A DNA stretch of 64,000 bases from Crocinitomicaceae bacterium (GCA_017983465.1 JAGOBK010000002.1:372001-436000), one strand, 5' to 3'; positions 27,883-37,574 are shown, numbered from the stretch's first letter. Program-made: numbers and translations. Notes: generated by a model not told the origin, from the sequence alone.

Positions 27883-28776
27883 ATGATCACAGCGAAATCC
27901 ATTGGAATTAAATTAACGACAGCTCGCAAAGGAAAAAACTTCTCTCAGGCCACATTTGCGCAGGAACTAGCGGTGAGTCCACAGGCGGTTGGAAAATGGG
28001 AGCGAGGAGAATCGCTTCCAGACATCATTGTACTCAGTCGCATCGCAGCATTGTTGTCTGTTGATTTGAATTTTTTTTCGGAACAAGGGTCATCACCTGT
28101 AGCTATTCAGGAGAAGGAACTGCCGCAAGAGTGGAATACGTCTGAATTGGATTCCATCGATAAAAAGAAAAAGCACAACTGGAACATGTCCGAAAGTAAT
28201 TGGATAAACGTCGATTTCTCGGGAATTAAAAACATCCAAGAAAGGTTTTATTCTGCCAATGTCAAAAAGTGCCAGTTTATCGCTGCCGATTTATCCAGCG
28301 TGGAAATGAAATCCAACAACCTTGATCTCTGCGACTTTAGCCAGGCTAAGTTGACGAACATGCTGATTCAAAAGTCCAATTTTGCGCAGTGTTCCTTGAA
28401 AAGTGCGAACCTAAAGGAAACGGAATTCCTCAGTTCTTATCTTTCATCTTGCGATGTTACCAAGTCAGATTTGACCAAAGTACTTTTTGCCTACGCGGGA
28501 ATCGACAAACTTAATTTTGACCAAGTCGAATTGAACCGAACCGCTTTTGTGAATACGCGCCTATCGAATGTGCAATTCAGTGGCACGATGGATCGTTGTT
28601 CTTTCGAGAAATGTTCCTTCAGCAAGGTAACGTTTCACAAGGTAAAGTTTATACAGACCTTTTTTAAGTACAATGATTTGAAACGAGTGAAATTCATCGA
28701 CTGTGAAGCGGACCGACTCACCTATGAGTTATTGAAACACGGTAAAGCGGATTTGACTGGGATAAGCCTTGTTTAA
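27883..28776 (+). CDS. XRE-type HTH regulator fused to a pentapeptide-repeat domain
   Basis: A 297-residue two-domain protein. Residues 7-61 form an XRE/Cro HTH (LTTARKGKNFSQATFAQELA with the recognition helix around SPQAVGKWERG). Residues 62-105 are a polar linker. Residues about 108-276 are pentapeptide repeats, with F or L at every fifth position (CQFIAADLSSVEMKSNNLDL, then FAQCSLKSANLKETEF), predicting a right-handed quadrilateral beta-helix. The HTH implies DNA binding. Some pentapeptide proteins mimic DNA and bind gyrase (Qnr, MfpA), but others do not. Its own promoter region carries phased AAAACAAC repeats. The partner gene it controls is unknown; phhB is divergent to it. Confidence 0.85.
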   Translation: MITAKSIGIKLTTARKGKNFSQATFAQELAVSPQAVGKWERGESLPDIIVLSRIAALLSVDLNFFSEQGSSPVAIQEKELPQEWNTSELDSIDKKKKHNWNMSESNWINVDFSGIKNIQERFYSANVKKCQFIAADLSSVEMKSNNLDLCDFSQAKLTNMLIQKSNFAQCSLKSANLKETEFLSSYLSSCDVTKSDLTKVLFAYAGIDKLNFDQVELNRTAFVNTRLSNVQFSGTMDRCSFEKCSFSKVTFHKVKFIQTFFKYNDLKRVKFIDCEADRLTYELLKHGKADLTGISLV

Positions 28777-28835
28777 TCAAAAAACAATTGCTCTATTCCT
28801 ATTCTAAGAAAGCATGAATGGACAATTCCTGTGTA

Positions 28836-30368
28836 TTATTGAGGTTTTTTAATCATTCCAACCTTATTAATGTAGATGACGGTACGTCTTCTTTTCACAC
28901 TTTTATCTTTCGTGTTTTTAATGCGTTGTGCTCCATAAGAGATGAAGTATTGGTCAAACCAATAATCAAGATCAGCGTAACTGAGTTTCACTTGATCATC
29001 GGATAATAATCCATTAATTTTTCCAACTACTTGATTAGATAGAATCTCTCCGTTAAAGTCAATTTTGATTTCGTATATTTTCTCAACATCCGCGTAAAAT
29101 AAGTGAACAAGCTCCTCATTTTGCTCAAGGATGTTCAAAAATTGTTTCTTATAATAAGGTTTGGTTTCAGGGTTCATTTCAATACATTGACTCCAAATCA
29201 TCTCACCTTGTTTAGTTATTTTAGCTACAAGTGCATGGGTGTATAGATTCCCTTTAAATACGCGTCTGAGGGTCGTTTCCCGTTTTCCATTTTCAACGCG
29301 AACGGTAGGAGCCATACCATAGGTTGGAACGAAAAATTCTGTGATGTAAATGTAATTATCCCCACATGGAATGATTTGTGGTTCGGTCATCTGATAATAA
29401 TAGGTCACGTCATGTCCGAATTTACTGAAGATCCATTGGATTAAAGTTACTCTTCGCTTGGTCCCTCCTGGACGGTTATCATAGAAATTAGGCAAATCAG
29501 CATAATTGTAATACTGGATATTTTGTACGGTTTCATCAACGGTTGTCGTGATGTACATGGCTGTTGAACCAAATCGTGCATCCCTGCCTGTAATCCCGCT
29601 CATGAGGATGTCTTTGTTTGGAAGCGGTGAGACCATTGTATTAAAGTAACGTTTATTGACTTTTTTGTCTAATGGAGTTGTCGTTAACAATTCTCCTTTC
29701 ACATCAAATTCAAGCAAGTAAGAATTTGGTTTTTTTCTTGGTTTGAAATGCATGAGTGGGACATACAACATCGAGGTATCCAAGGTAGGAGATTCAACGA
29801 TTAGCTTCTTTGTTTTCACTCCTTTTACGGCGATTCGAGTTGATTTAACCGTTTTCGTCTTTAAATCAAAGGTAAACAAGTATTTTCGGCGCCATGCGTT
29901 TAGAATAAAATACGCGTAGTCTTTCGTTGTCGCAAAGTAGCTGATGGCATTTAACCCAAAAGGACCGGATAATTTTTTATCTGCCTTCCCTGAAATCTGC
30001 ACTAATTTTCTGCTTTTTGTATCGTAATTCAGAATGAAAAATAGTCCTTTCACCGAACTGTACAATTGACTATAGTGGGTGCCTTTTCTAAATTCGGCGT
30101 TTTGAATATACCCTTTGGGAATGTCAAAATGTTGTTCATCAAGTAATTCAAGGTCATTTGAATAATATTGAAAGCGGAGGGTATTTGTCGTTTTATTTGG
30201 TTTTCCTTCCGCACTCGTGATCAAAAACCCAGCGGAATCTAGTTCATGAATTTTCTCATTGAAATACCCGTCTTTTAAATCAATTTCAATGCGTTTTTCG
30301 GAAGTGTTGATTTGGGCTTGTGTAAAAAACGAACTTAATACTAACAGAATGAACAATGGAAACTTCAT
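28836..30368 (-). CDS. Secreted protein of unknown function
   Basis: A 510-residue protein from the ATG at 30368, which gives a signal peptide (MKFPLFILLVLSSFFTQAQ); the 18-residue upstream extension is rejected. I do not recognise the family. The mature part reads as alternating short strands and turns throughout, with pieces such as YFILNAWRRKYLFTFDLKTK, LLEFDVKGELLT and VAKITKQGEMIWSQCIEM. This suggests a beta-propeller-like scaffold. No T9SS sorting domain is evident at the C-terminus (VIYINKVGMIKKPQ), so it is probably periplasmic. Stands alone, convergent with the XRE-pentapeptide gene and divergent from dxr. Confidence 0.75.
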   Translation of the reverse strand: MKFPLFILLVLSSFFTQAQINTSEKRIEIDLKDGYFNEKIHELDSAGFLITSAEGKPNKTTNTLRFQYYSNDLELLDEQHFDIPKGYIQNAEFRKGTHYSQLYSSVKGLFFILNYDTKSRKLVQISGKADKKLSGPFGLNAISYFATTKDYAYFILNAWRRKYLFTFDLKTKTVKSTRIAVKGVKTKKLIVESPTLDTSMLYVPLMHFKPRKKPNSYLLEFDVKGELLTTTPLDKKVNKRYFNTMVSPLPNKDILMSGITGRDARFGSTAMYITTTVDETVQNIQYYNYADLPNFYDNRPGGTKRRVTLIQWIFSKFGHDVTYYYQMTEPQIIPCGDNYIYITEFFVPTYGMAPTVRVENGKRETTLRRVFKGNLYTHALVAKITKQGEMIWSQCIEMNPETKPYYKKQFLNILEQNEELVHLFYADVEKIYEIKIDFNGEILSNQVVGKINGLLSDDQVKLSYADLDYWFDQYFISYGAQRIKNTKDKSVKRRRTVIYINKVGMIKKPQ

Positions 30369-30408
30369 GTGGAACAAATAAATTAAACGAAAAAGCAATT
30401 TATATTTA

Positions 30409-30464
30409 TTGCATGCAACCAAGTTTTGTGCAAGAGAAGCTTTCCCTTTAAGATACCTTGGTAT
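30409..30464. repeat. Two short palindromes in the gap upstream of dxr
   Basis: TTGCATGCAA at 30409-30418 is a perfect 10-base palindrome, and ATACC-TT-GGTAT at 30453-30464 is a 5-base-arm inverted repeat. Either could be an operator for the divergent genes on both sides, but short palindromes arise by chance. Confidence 0.3.
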
Positions 30465-30576
30465 TAGTATAAAATTATTTAATTTTTTTTAATTTTTAAA
30501 ACTTTGACATAAATCCATTTCCATGTCTAAATGTCTTAATACAACGATCCACCGAACTTCTTCATCGTGAAAATGT

Positions 30577-30584
30577 TATTTTTG
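30577..30584 (+). promoter_or_regulatory. -7 element TATTTTTG abutting the dxr start
   Basis: TAnnTTTG match that ends only 4 bases before the dxr ATG. If it is the promoter, transcription would start at or next to the start codon and the mRNA would be essentially leaderless. Confidence 0.35.
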
Positions 30585-30588
30585 TTAT

Positions 30589-31755
30589 ATGAATTCGAAA
30601 AAAGGCATCGCCATCTTAGGATCCACAGGATCTATCGGAACCCAAGCGCTTGAAGTACTGGAAACGTATCCGGAATATTTTGACCTGCAAGTGTTAACAG
30701 CTGGTAAAAATGCTGACTTGTTAATCGAACAAGCACTCAAATACCATCCGAATTCTGTGGTGATTAGCGATGAATCACTCTACCAAAAGGTAAAGGACGC
30801 ACTTTGGAACCAGGATATCCATGTATACGCTGGTGAACAAGCACTTTGTCAAGTAGTGGAATCGAACGAAGTTCACACCGTATTGACGGCTCTTGTTGGT
30901 TACGCCGGACTCAAACCAACGATTCACGCGATTGAAGCTGGAAAAACGATTGCCCTTGCAAACAAGGAAACCTTGGTCGTTGCTGGTGAACTCATCACGA
31001 AATTAGCGAAGGAAAAAGGAGTGAATATCTATCCGGTAGACTCCGAACACTCGGCGATTTTTCAATGTTTGGTCGGAGAATATCAGAATCCAATTGAAAA
31101 AATATACTTAACGGCTTCTGGTGGACCTTTCCGTGGATTCTCTTATGAGCAATTGCAAACGGTGAGTTTGGCGCAGGCGTTAAAACATCCAAATTGGTCC
31201 ATGGGGGCGAAAATCACCATCGACTCTGCGAGTTTGATGAACAAAGGATTGGAAGTGATTGAAGCGAAATGGTTATTTGGCTTGCAAACAGATCAAATTG
31301 ACGTCATTGTGCATCCGCAATCCATCGTGCACAGTTTGGTGCAATTTGAAGACGGAAGTATGAAGGCGCAAATGGGACTTCCAGATATGAAGCTTCCGAT
31401 TCAGTATGCACTCACGTTCCCACAGCGACTCCCGACTAATTTCCCGCGTTTCAATTTCATGGATTACCCACAATTAACGTTTGAAGCTCCGGATAGAAAG
31501 GTGTTTAAAAACCTAGACCTTGCTTTTAAAGTCATGGACATGCAAGGAACTGCAGCGTGTTCTTTAAATGCAGCGAATGAAATTGCCGTGGATGCTTTCT
31601 TAAATGAAAAAATTAGTTTTCTGGAAATTGCTGAAATCAATCAAGCAGTGGTCGAATCGGCAAGCAACGTCTTGACTCCAAGTTACGAACAGTACGTTCA
31701 AGCGGATGAAGTAGCGCGTGAAGCAGCCCGTGAATTCATCCGTAAAATGTCTTAA
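30589..31755 (+). CDS. dxr: 1-deoxy-D-xylulose 5-phosphate reductoisomerase
   Basis: A 388-residue DXR, the second enzyme of the MEP isoprenoid pathway. The NADPH-binding motif GSTGSIG is at residues 11-17, the ALANKETLV block near 125 and the metal/substrate block PVDSEHSAIFQCL near 148. ASGGPFR and the flexible-loop region follow, with HPNWSMGAKITIDSASLMNKGLE as the usual catalytic segment. Length is typical. Its stop shares TTAA with the convergent 1150-residue protein gene. Confidence 0.97.
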   Translation: MNSKKGIAILGSTGSIGTQALEVLETYPEYFDLQVLTAGKNADLLIEQALKYHPNSVVISDESLYQKVKDALWNQDIHVYAGEQALCQVVESNEVHTVLTALVGYAGLKPTIHAIEAGKTIALANKETLVVAGELITKLAKEKGVNIYPVDSEHSAIFQCLVGEYQNPIEKIYLTASGGPFRGFSYEQLQTVSLAQALKHPNWSMGAKITIDSASLMNKGLEVIEAKWLFGLQTDQIDVIVHPQSIVHSLVQFEDGSMKAQMGLPDMKLPIQYALTFPQRLPTNFPRFNFMDYPQLTFEAPDRKVFKNLDLAFKVMDMQGTAACSLNAANEIAVDAFLNEKISFLEIAEINQAVVESASNVLTPSYEQYVQADEVAREAAREFIRKMS

Positions 31756-34700
31756 AAGAAGGCCCTTAATTCCATCGATCCATTGTGAATGGTTCTGGAT
31801 GTTCCCGTGTCTCTTCCGCTATATTGAAGTGTCATTTGTATGTTTTTGGACAAGGTGCGCTGGTAGCCAATGGTCCAAGTGTAGTTCGTTCCAGGTTTGA
31901 GCGATTCCAACAATTCATAGCCGATGGCGGATTGCGCGGATCCGGTATAATCCAATTGAATCCATTTAAATTCTCCCTGAAACCCACCTTTTTCCGTTTG
32001 ATTTTGCTTCCAAGTAAGTCCAAGTTCTTTGAGCATACACGTTTCTCCACCGTAAATTGCTTCATTTTGTTTGTTGGAAATCCTTCCCGTTAAAGCGTAG
32101 CGTGAATTCGTGGATCCTTGGTAAATCAAACTTTGCTGAACTTGTCGGTAGCCATAAACGTAGTTCCTTCCGCTGGTGTAATCTGCTAAACTTGACTTTG
32201 TACCCATTTTCGCGCTCGACTCAATGGAAAAAGTGGGATGAACATTCCAACGAAGAAGCATTTCCTGACTCTTCTGGCTGCGAGCATCTTGTCCGTTGGC
32301 CAATAAATTCTTTGTATCGTTTTGCTGCACCTGATATTCTGCCGTAAATATTTTCCCCATCCGATTGAAGAAAAGGGAATTATTCATGGTAATGGATGAA
32401 CTCACTAAACTGCTGTTTGCAATGTCGTTGAAAAAGGGATTAAACGCACTTTCTAGGTTAAATTCATTGATTTTCCGCTGCATGCGCAGTCGTGCTTGAT
32501 CGGAAAATTTTCCCAGTACTTTTTTCCACGTATTTTGATCATTCCAAATGCGTTCTGGTCGCCAAAAAATACTCTGATTGTATTCGTTTGAAAAAGTGTT
32601 GGCGTATTCATTACTTGGAATAAACACGCGGATATAACTTGCTTGGTCAATGTACTGAGCGATTTCAAATTCATTTAAATCTTTGATCCCGTCGTTGTTG
32701 TAGTCAATCCACGTGTAAAGTCCTTGTCCATCATTGACTTTCAAATACTGAAACTGTCGTTTCTGTTCCAATCCGGATCCAACTTCATAAAAGGTATTGA
32801 TGGTCAACGCGTTTTTGAAAAATCGTCCTTCGTAATCGATGCGCCCCACCAAGGAATTCTCTGGTGTTTGCGGGAGCAAAACACTATCGAGTATTTGCAG
32901 CGAACGGTAGGCACTTAAGATGGTCAATCGTTGATTTTTGAGTTGATTCCAACTGAGTTCTGCTCCAGCTGTTTTCGCTTTTGCGGCATTTCTCAATTGA
33001 CTGGAATCACTGCGCTGGTCGATGCGTTCGCGGTAATACAGTTTATATTGATAGGAACTGGTGTCCGCATTGGACAAGTAAAATTGGTAATCGAAAAACT
33101 GGTAGCTGCTTGGATTCATAAACGATTTATCGCGATAAACATTTCGTTCATGGTCATCTTTATATCCGAGCTTCAGTCTGCCGAAATTTTTACTGAGGTC
33201 CACCCGATGTCGTATAAATGAATTGGTGTCTTCATTTAGCGCTGTGACGGCAGTCAGTGCACTCGCATCCCAAGTTGCTTGCCAATTGCGTTCTTTCCAC
33301 TTTCCTTCTGTGAACATTCGTGAACCAGTAAAGTCTTTTCCGATTGCGTAGTTTTGTGCAGCTAAGGACATAGCACCTTTCTTTTTATCTGACAGATTGA
33401 CTCCTGCATTTACGCTCCGTTGAAAGCCACTTAGTTGTTTATTTCGGGTGTTCCAGTCACGGTCGAATTCTACTTTTCGGTATTGTTCAATGGGACTGAA
33501 ATGAGAGCTTAAATATTCAAATTCCAAGTAGCTTTCCACGGCTAAATCTTGCCATTGGTCGTTTTTCATAGGAATTTTCTGCACGAGTTTGGATCGATTC
33601 GAGAATCCTTGGTCATCTTGTGAGCCAATGCGTGAAAAGGTATTTAGGTCATTGGTTGTCAAGGCCAATTCTGACTCGATGCGCATCGTTGACTTCACGT
33701 TGAGGGAAAATCCACTCGAAATCATTTGTTTTCGTTTCGGAGTGATTACACTACGATTGGGAGAAAAGTCACCTTGTGGAATTCCGGAAACGGGTGCAAT
33801 CCATTTGTATACTTTTCCCAGGGCGTTATAGGAATCTAATACGTAATCTCCTTTGTTTTGTCCAACGTATTGAAAGGATGCTCGGTAATGTGCAAGTGCT
33901 GGGTCTACGCTAAAAACCAGTACCGAGTCAAAGGTGAGTGAATCGACCAATTGATACAATAATTGATTCTCACTGAAGCCCACTGAATCGATGCTATTCA
34001 CAATCGCTTGGGATAAATCATCGCCAATTTGTGACAGACTATACTTTTGAGAACTGCTTAAATCCTGTTGTAAGGATTGATTCTTTGCATCTTGTTCACG
34101 GTAGGCATTGAACCAAATTTGACCTTTTTTAAGTTCAAGTCTCGTTGCACTTTGGAGCAAGGAACGCGCATAATTTTGATCTGAATACTGAAATTCGGCT
34201 ACAATCCGCGAATCTTTGGTAATCAAATGACGAGAGGTGAAAATAAGTTCGGATGTATTGTAGTCAATCGTGTAATCAAATTCTTGTCCGCGCATGAGCA
34301 ATTTCCCATCGATGTAAATGCGTTCCGTTCCCGAAAGAATGGTGATAAACGGTTCGTTTTCTGCTCCTCTCAAGCGATATGGACCTTGATTGGCTTCAAT
34401 TCCCTGAATAATTTGTCGGTTGAATTTCCCTTTGGAAAGAGCGACACTGTTTTGGGTAAACCAACTGTCTCCGTTCTTTGTTTTCCCTTGAAATTCTGAG
34501 CTGATTCCTTGTCCTCGTTTTTTGTAATTCAAGAAATATCCAGTCGGTTTCGACAACCAAAAATCCCCTGTAATTAATTTGAATTGATCGTTCGATAATT
34601 GTATATAGACTTGATCGAATTCTTGCAGTTTATTCGTGTTTCCATCCGCTTGTATCGGAATATTCGCATCAGAAATGGAGGCGCTTAACTTCAAGTTATC

Positions 34701-35204
34701 GCTAATCATTCCATTAAGTTCTAAGTTTAATGCAGAGTTGATTCCCAAACTTTGCTTGTTACCAAAACTCAACCCTCTGGAAATACTGCCGTTTTTCGCG
34801 ATTTCATTTCCTCCGAAGAGTGTTGGCGGAGTGGAATTAGCTTCAATTTTGAAAAGGTCACGCTCGCTTTGTGGTCGTCCTTGAAAGATGACGCTGGTGT
34901 CGCGTTTCATATATTGTTTGGTGAAATCAAAGGGCCAAACTTGGAAACGAAGGATCAAGCTGTCTGTTGATTCATGGGTTAAGCGAAATTTTGCCGAAAG
35001 AAAATCAATTTCGTATTCACTCGCTTTTAAGGTATCTTTTCCCTTCAATACGAAAAAGGAACTCGGATAAATACTGAGGGTGTCAATGCGTTTCCACTCC
35101 GTGCTAAATTTTTCATGAATGGTGCGTTGATTCCCATGTTGGGCTTGTGCTCCAATGGAAATAAAACAAAACAGGAAGAAAGTCCAAAAATAGTTCGGCA
35201 TCAT
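31752..35204 (-). CDS. Large outer-membrane beta-barrel candidate of unknown function
   Basis: A 1150-residue protein with a signal peptide (cleaved after about residue 21, IGAQAQ). A block near 130-230 with RGLSFGNKQSLGINSAL, IPIQADGNTNKLQEFDQVYI and ITGDFWLSKPTGYFLNYKK reminds me of a Bacteroidota envelope family and, loosely, of parts of SprA, but this is impression only. From about 480 onward, long amphipathic strands alternate with turns, and the protein ends in Phe (MELRAFF). These are the usual signs of a BAM-inserted barrel. At less than half the length of SprA it is not the T9SS translocon itself. It converges with dxr at a shared TTAA stop. Function unknown. Confidence 0.75.
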   Translation of the reverse strand: MMPNYFWTFFLFCFISIGAQAQHGNQRTIHEKFSTEWKRIDTLSIYPSSFFVLKGKDTLKASEYEIDFLSAKFRLTHESTDSLILRFQVWPFDFTKQYMKRDTSVIFQGRPQSERDLFKIEANSTPPTLFGGNEIAKNGSISRGLSFGNKQSLGINSALNLELNGMISDNLKLSASISDANIPIQADGNTNKLQEFDQVYIQLSNDQFKLITGDFWLSKPTGYFLNYKKRGQGISSEFQGKTKNGDSWFTQNSVALSKGKFNRQIIQGIEANQGPYRLRGAENEPFITILSGTERIYIDGKLLMRGQEFDYTIDYNTSELIFTSRHLITKDSRIVAEFQYSDQNYARSLLQSATRLELKKGQIWFNAYREQDAKNQSLQQDLSSSQKYSLSQIGDDLSQAIVNSIDSVGFSENQLLYQLVDSLTFDSVLVFSVDPALAHYRASFQYVGQNKGDYVLDSYNALGKVYKWIAPVSGIPQGDFSPNRSVITPKRKQMISSGFSLNVKSTMRIESELALTTNDLNTFSRIGSQDDQGFSNRSKLVQKIPMKNDQWQDLAVESYLEFEYLSSHFSPIEQYRKVEFDRDWNTRNKQLSGFQRSVNAGVNLSDKKKGAMSLAAQNYAIGKDFTGSRMFTEGKWKERNWQATWDASALTAVTALNEDTNSFIRHRVDLSKNFGRLKLGYKDDHERNVYRDKSFMNPSSYQFFDYQFYLSNADTSSYQYKLYYRERIDQRSDSSQLRNAAKAKTAGAELSWNQLKNQRLTILSAYRSLQILDSVLLPQTPENSLVGRIDYEGRFFKNALTINTFYEVGSGLEQKRQFQYLKVNDGQGLYTWIDYNNDGIKDLNEFEIAQYIDQASYIRVFIPSNEYANTFSNEYNQSIFWRPERIWNDQNTWKKVLGKFSDQARLRMQRKINEFNLESAFNPFFNDIANSSLVSSSITMNNSLFFNRMGKIFTAEYQVQQNDTKNLLANGQDARSQKSQEMLLRWNVHPTFSIESSAKMGTKSSLADYTSGRNYVYGYRQVQQSLIYQGSTNSRYALTGRISNKQNEAIYGGETCMLKELGLTWKQNQTEKGGFQGEFKWIQLDYTGSAQSAIGYELLESLKPGTNYTWTIGYQRTLSKNIQMTLQYSGRDTGTSRTIHNGSMELRAFF

Positions 35205-35271
35205 GCCTTACGAAGATAAGGTTGTTGGCTTGATAAACGTTCGAAATCCCAATAGATTGTTCAAGAAACGA

Positions 35272-35685
35272 TTATTTTGTTCGTCCATCAACGATTTGAT
35301 CATATGCTTCGTCATTTGGTTCCCAAAGTTCAATTTTATTCCCTTCTAGATCTAAAATGTGAACGAATTTACCATACTCCTCTATTTGGATTTCATCTAG
35401 GATGTGCACGCCTTCTTGTATCAAAATCGGCACGAGAGCGGATAAATTTTCCACTCTGTAATTCATCATAAACGAATGATTCGATGGCTTGAGGTAAGCC
35501 GTATCTTTAGGCATCGGACTCCATTGTGTAAATCCTTTTTGATTTGGATTATTTGCATTCCGCCATTCAAAATTGGTTCCGTATGCATCGGTTTGCAATC
35601 CGAGGTGTTTCTGATACCACGATTTCATTTCATCCGGATTCTCGCATTCGAAAAGAATTCCCCCGATACCTGTTACCCGTTTCAT
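35272..35685 (-). CDS. VOC-family (glyoxalase/bleomycin-resistance fold) protein
   Basis: A 137-residue protein of the vicinal-oxygen-chelate fold, with two beta-alpha-beta-beta-beta halves. The first half contains GIGGILFECENPDEMKSWY and YQKHLGL, and the second ends with HILDLEGNKIELWEP, where the Glu is the typical metal-ligand position. Members range from glyoxalases and dioxygenases to drug-binding proteins, so the substrate cannot be named. Only 3 bases separate it from serS upstream, so it is probably co-transcribed with it. Confidence 0.82.
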   Translation of the reverse strand: MKRVTGIGGILFECENPDEMKSWYQKHLGLQTDAYGTNFEWRNANNPNQKGFTQWSPMPKDTAYLKPSNHSFMMNYRVENLSALVPILIQEGVHILDEIQIEEYGKFVHILDLEGNKIELWEPNDEAYDQIVDGRTK

Positions 35686-35688
35686 GTA

Positions 35689-36960
35689 TTAATCGATGCG
35701 GTCAAATCTGGTATACGGACGAAGTGCTTCTGGAATGACGATGCCATTTTCATCTTGGTGGTTTTCCAATAAGGCAGCAACGATTCTTGGCAGAGCAAGC
35801 GCAGATCCATTCAAGGTGTGACAAAGTTGAGATTTTTTATCCGCATCTTTAAATCGCAATTTCAAACGGTTTGCTTGGAACGTATCGAAACGAGAAACGG
35901 AACTTACTTCCAACCATTTTTCTTGCGCAGCAGAATAGACTTCAAAGTCATAGGTCATCGCAGAGGCAAAGCCCATATCGCCACCACATAGGCGCAAAAT
36001 ACGGAACTGAAGTCCAAGTTTGTCTAGAAGTCCTTTCACGTGTTCCATCATATCTTCCAATGCCTGTGCAGTGTTCGAGGGATGTTCAACGCGGACAATT
36101 TCTACCTTATCAAACTGATGTAGGCGGTTTAATCCACGAACATCTTTACCGTAAGATCCCGCTTCTCTTCTAAAACATGGCGTGTAACCGCACATTTTTA
36201 TCGAGAAATCAGGACCAGGTAAAATGACATCTCTGTATATATTTGTCAAGGGAACTTCCGCCGTTGGAATCATGTAAAAGTCATCCTCTTTCATGTAGTA
36301 CATTTGTCCTTCCTTGTCCGGAAGTTGCCCTGTACCAATACCACTTGCTTCGTTCACCATTAATGGTGCTTGAATTTCTTCATATCCTGCTTGACTCGCT
36401 TCTTCCAAGAAGAACTGAATCAAGGCACGTTGTAATTTCGCTCCTTTTCCACGGTAAAACGGGAATCCAGCACCGGTCACTTTTACCCCTAATTCAAAAT
36501 CGATGAGGTCATATTTTTTCGCTAAATCCCAATGAGGCAATGCGTCAAAACCAAAAGTTGGTGTCGCTCCTTGCTCGTAAACAGTTTCGTTATCATTTGC
36601 ATCACGTCCACTTGGAACAAGTTCGTTTGGAACGTTAGGCAAAGTATATAATAATTTAGTGATTTCATCTTCTAATTTGTCCACGGTAGATTTCAACGCA
36701 GCTTCTTGCACTTTTAGTCCTGCTGTACGTTCTTTCATTGACGCAGCTTCTGCTTGTTTCCCGGATTTAAATAATTCGCCAATGGAACGAGCCAATTGGT
36801 TCATTTCCGCAGCGATGTTATCCATGTCGGTCTTTGCGGCACGCCATTCGACATCTTTAGCTAGAATCTCATCCAAGGTAGATTCTGCTTGAATATTGCG
36901 TTTTAACAATCCTTCGACTAAAGCGTCTTTTTCTGCACGAATGCGTTGAATTTCTAACAT
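35689..36960 (-). CDS. serS: Seryl-tRNA synthetase
   Basis: A 423-residue class II seryl-tRNA synthetase. An N-terminal coiled-coil tRNA-binding arm (about 1-110) is followed by the catalytic domain. IPTAEVPLTN, motif 2 CFRREAGSYGKDVRGLNRLHQF region and motif 3 NGSALALPRI are visible. It charges tRNA-Ser and tRNA-Sec where present. The ATG at 36960 gives the usual MLEIQRIR start, and a TACTTTTG -7 element is 20 bases upstream. Confidence 0.97.
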   Translation of the reverse strand: MLEIQRIRAEKDALVEGLLKRNIQAESTLDEILAKDVEWRAAKTDMDNIAAEMNQLARSIGELFKSGKQAEAASMKERTAGLKVQEAALKSTVDKLEDEITKLLYTLPNVPNELVPSGRDANDNETVYEQGATPTFGFDALPHWDLAKKYDLIDFELGVKVTGAGFPFYRGKGAKLQRALIQFFLEEASQAGYEEIQAPLMVNEASGIGTGQLPDKEGQMYYMKEDDFYMIPTAEVPLTNIYRDVILPGPDFSIKMCGYTPCFRREAGSYGKDVRGLNRLHQFDKVEIVRVEHPSNTAQALEDMMEHVKGLLDKLGLQFRILRLCGGDMGFASAMTYDFEVYSAAQEKWLEVSSVSRFDTFQANRLKLRFKDADKKSQLCHTLNGSALALPRIVAALLENHQDENGIVIPEALRPYTRFDRID

Positions 36961-36979
36961 AACAATTTATTTGCGAAAA

Positions 36980-36987
36980 CAAAAGTA
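36980..36987 (-). promoter_or_regulatory. -7 element TACTTTTG of serS
   Basis: TAnnTTTG match on the minus strand, 20 bases before the serS ATG. A TTTG lies upstream at a spacing of 24, a few bases longer than usual for a -33 box. Confidence 0.45.
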
Positions 36988-37109
36988 ATGAATTGAGGCG
37001 AAAATTCCGCTCAAATCCAAATGGGATAAAGAAAATAAGTCTGTAGGTTGTTAATAGTACCCTGTTGATTTCTCCTAATTCAAAGCCGTTTTCAGGACAT
37101 GTATTTTAC

Positions 37110-37117
37110 TAATTTTG
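37110..37117 (+). promoter_or_regulatory. -7 element TAATTTTG of dut
   Basis: TAnnTTTG match 16 bases upstream of the dut ATG. It probably drives the closely packed run from dut to the EnvC-like gene. Confidence 0.42.
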
Positions 37118-37133
37118 ACTACAATTAGATAAA

Positions 37134-37568
37134 ATGCAGGTAAAAATCACCAATAAGTCTAAACACGACTTGCCGAAATACGAAACAGCTGGTTCTTCCG
37201 GGATGGATATTCGTGCGAATATGGATGCAGAAGTTTCATTAAAACCTTTGCAACGTGCGTTGATCAAGACGGGTTTGTTTTTAGAAATGGACCCATCCAT
37301 CGAGTGTCAAATTCGTCCACGTAGTGGATTGGCACTGAAAAAAGGATTAACCGTTTTGAATACACCGGGCACTGTAGATGCAGATTACCGTGGAGAAGTG
37401 GGGGTGATTTTAATCAATTTATCGGAGGAAGAAGTTGTCATTGAAGATGGAGAACGCATTGCTCAGATGGTATTTTGTCCGGTTCAAAAAGTAACATTAA
37501 CAGAAGTCACGGAACTCACTGACTCAGCGCGTGGAGCGGGAGGATTTGGTAGTACGGGAGTAAAATAA
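37134..37568 (+). CDS. dut: dUTP diphosphatase (dUTPase)
   Basis: A 144-residue trimeric dUTPase. Motif 1 GMDIRAN, motif 2 [10 protein letters not shown], motif 3 [14 protein letters not shown] with the catalytic Asp, motif 4 ERIAQMVF and motif 5 [10 protein letters not shown] are all present in order, so the enzyme looks fully active. It hydrolyses dUTP to dUMP, keeping uracil out of DNA and feeding thymidylate synthesis. First gene of the run, with 6 bases before the nucleotidyltransferase gene. Confidence 0.97.
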   Translation: MQVKITNKSKHDLPKYETAGSSGMDIRANMDAEVSLKPLQRALIKTGLFLEMDPSIECQIRPRSGLALKKGLTVLNTPGTVDADYRGEVGVILINLSEEEVVIEDGERIAQMVFCPVQKVTLTEVTELTDSARGAGGFGSTGVK

Positions 37569-37574
37569 GAAGAG

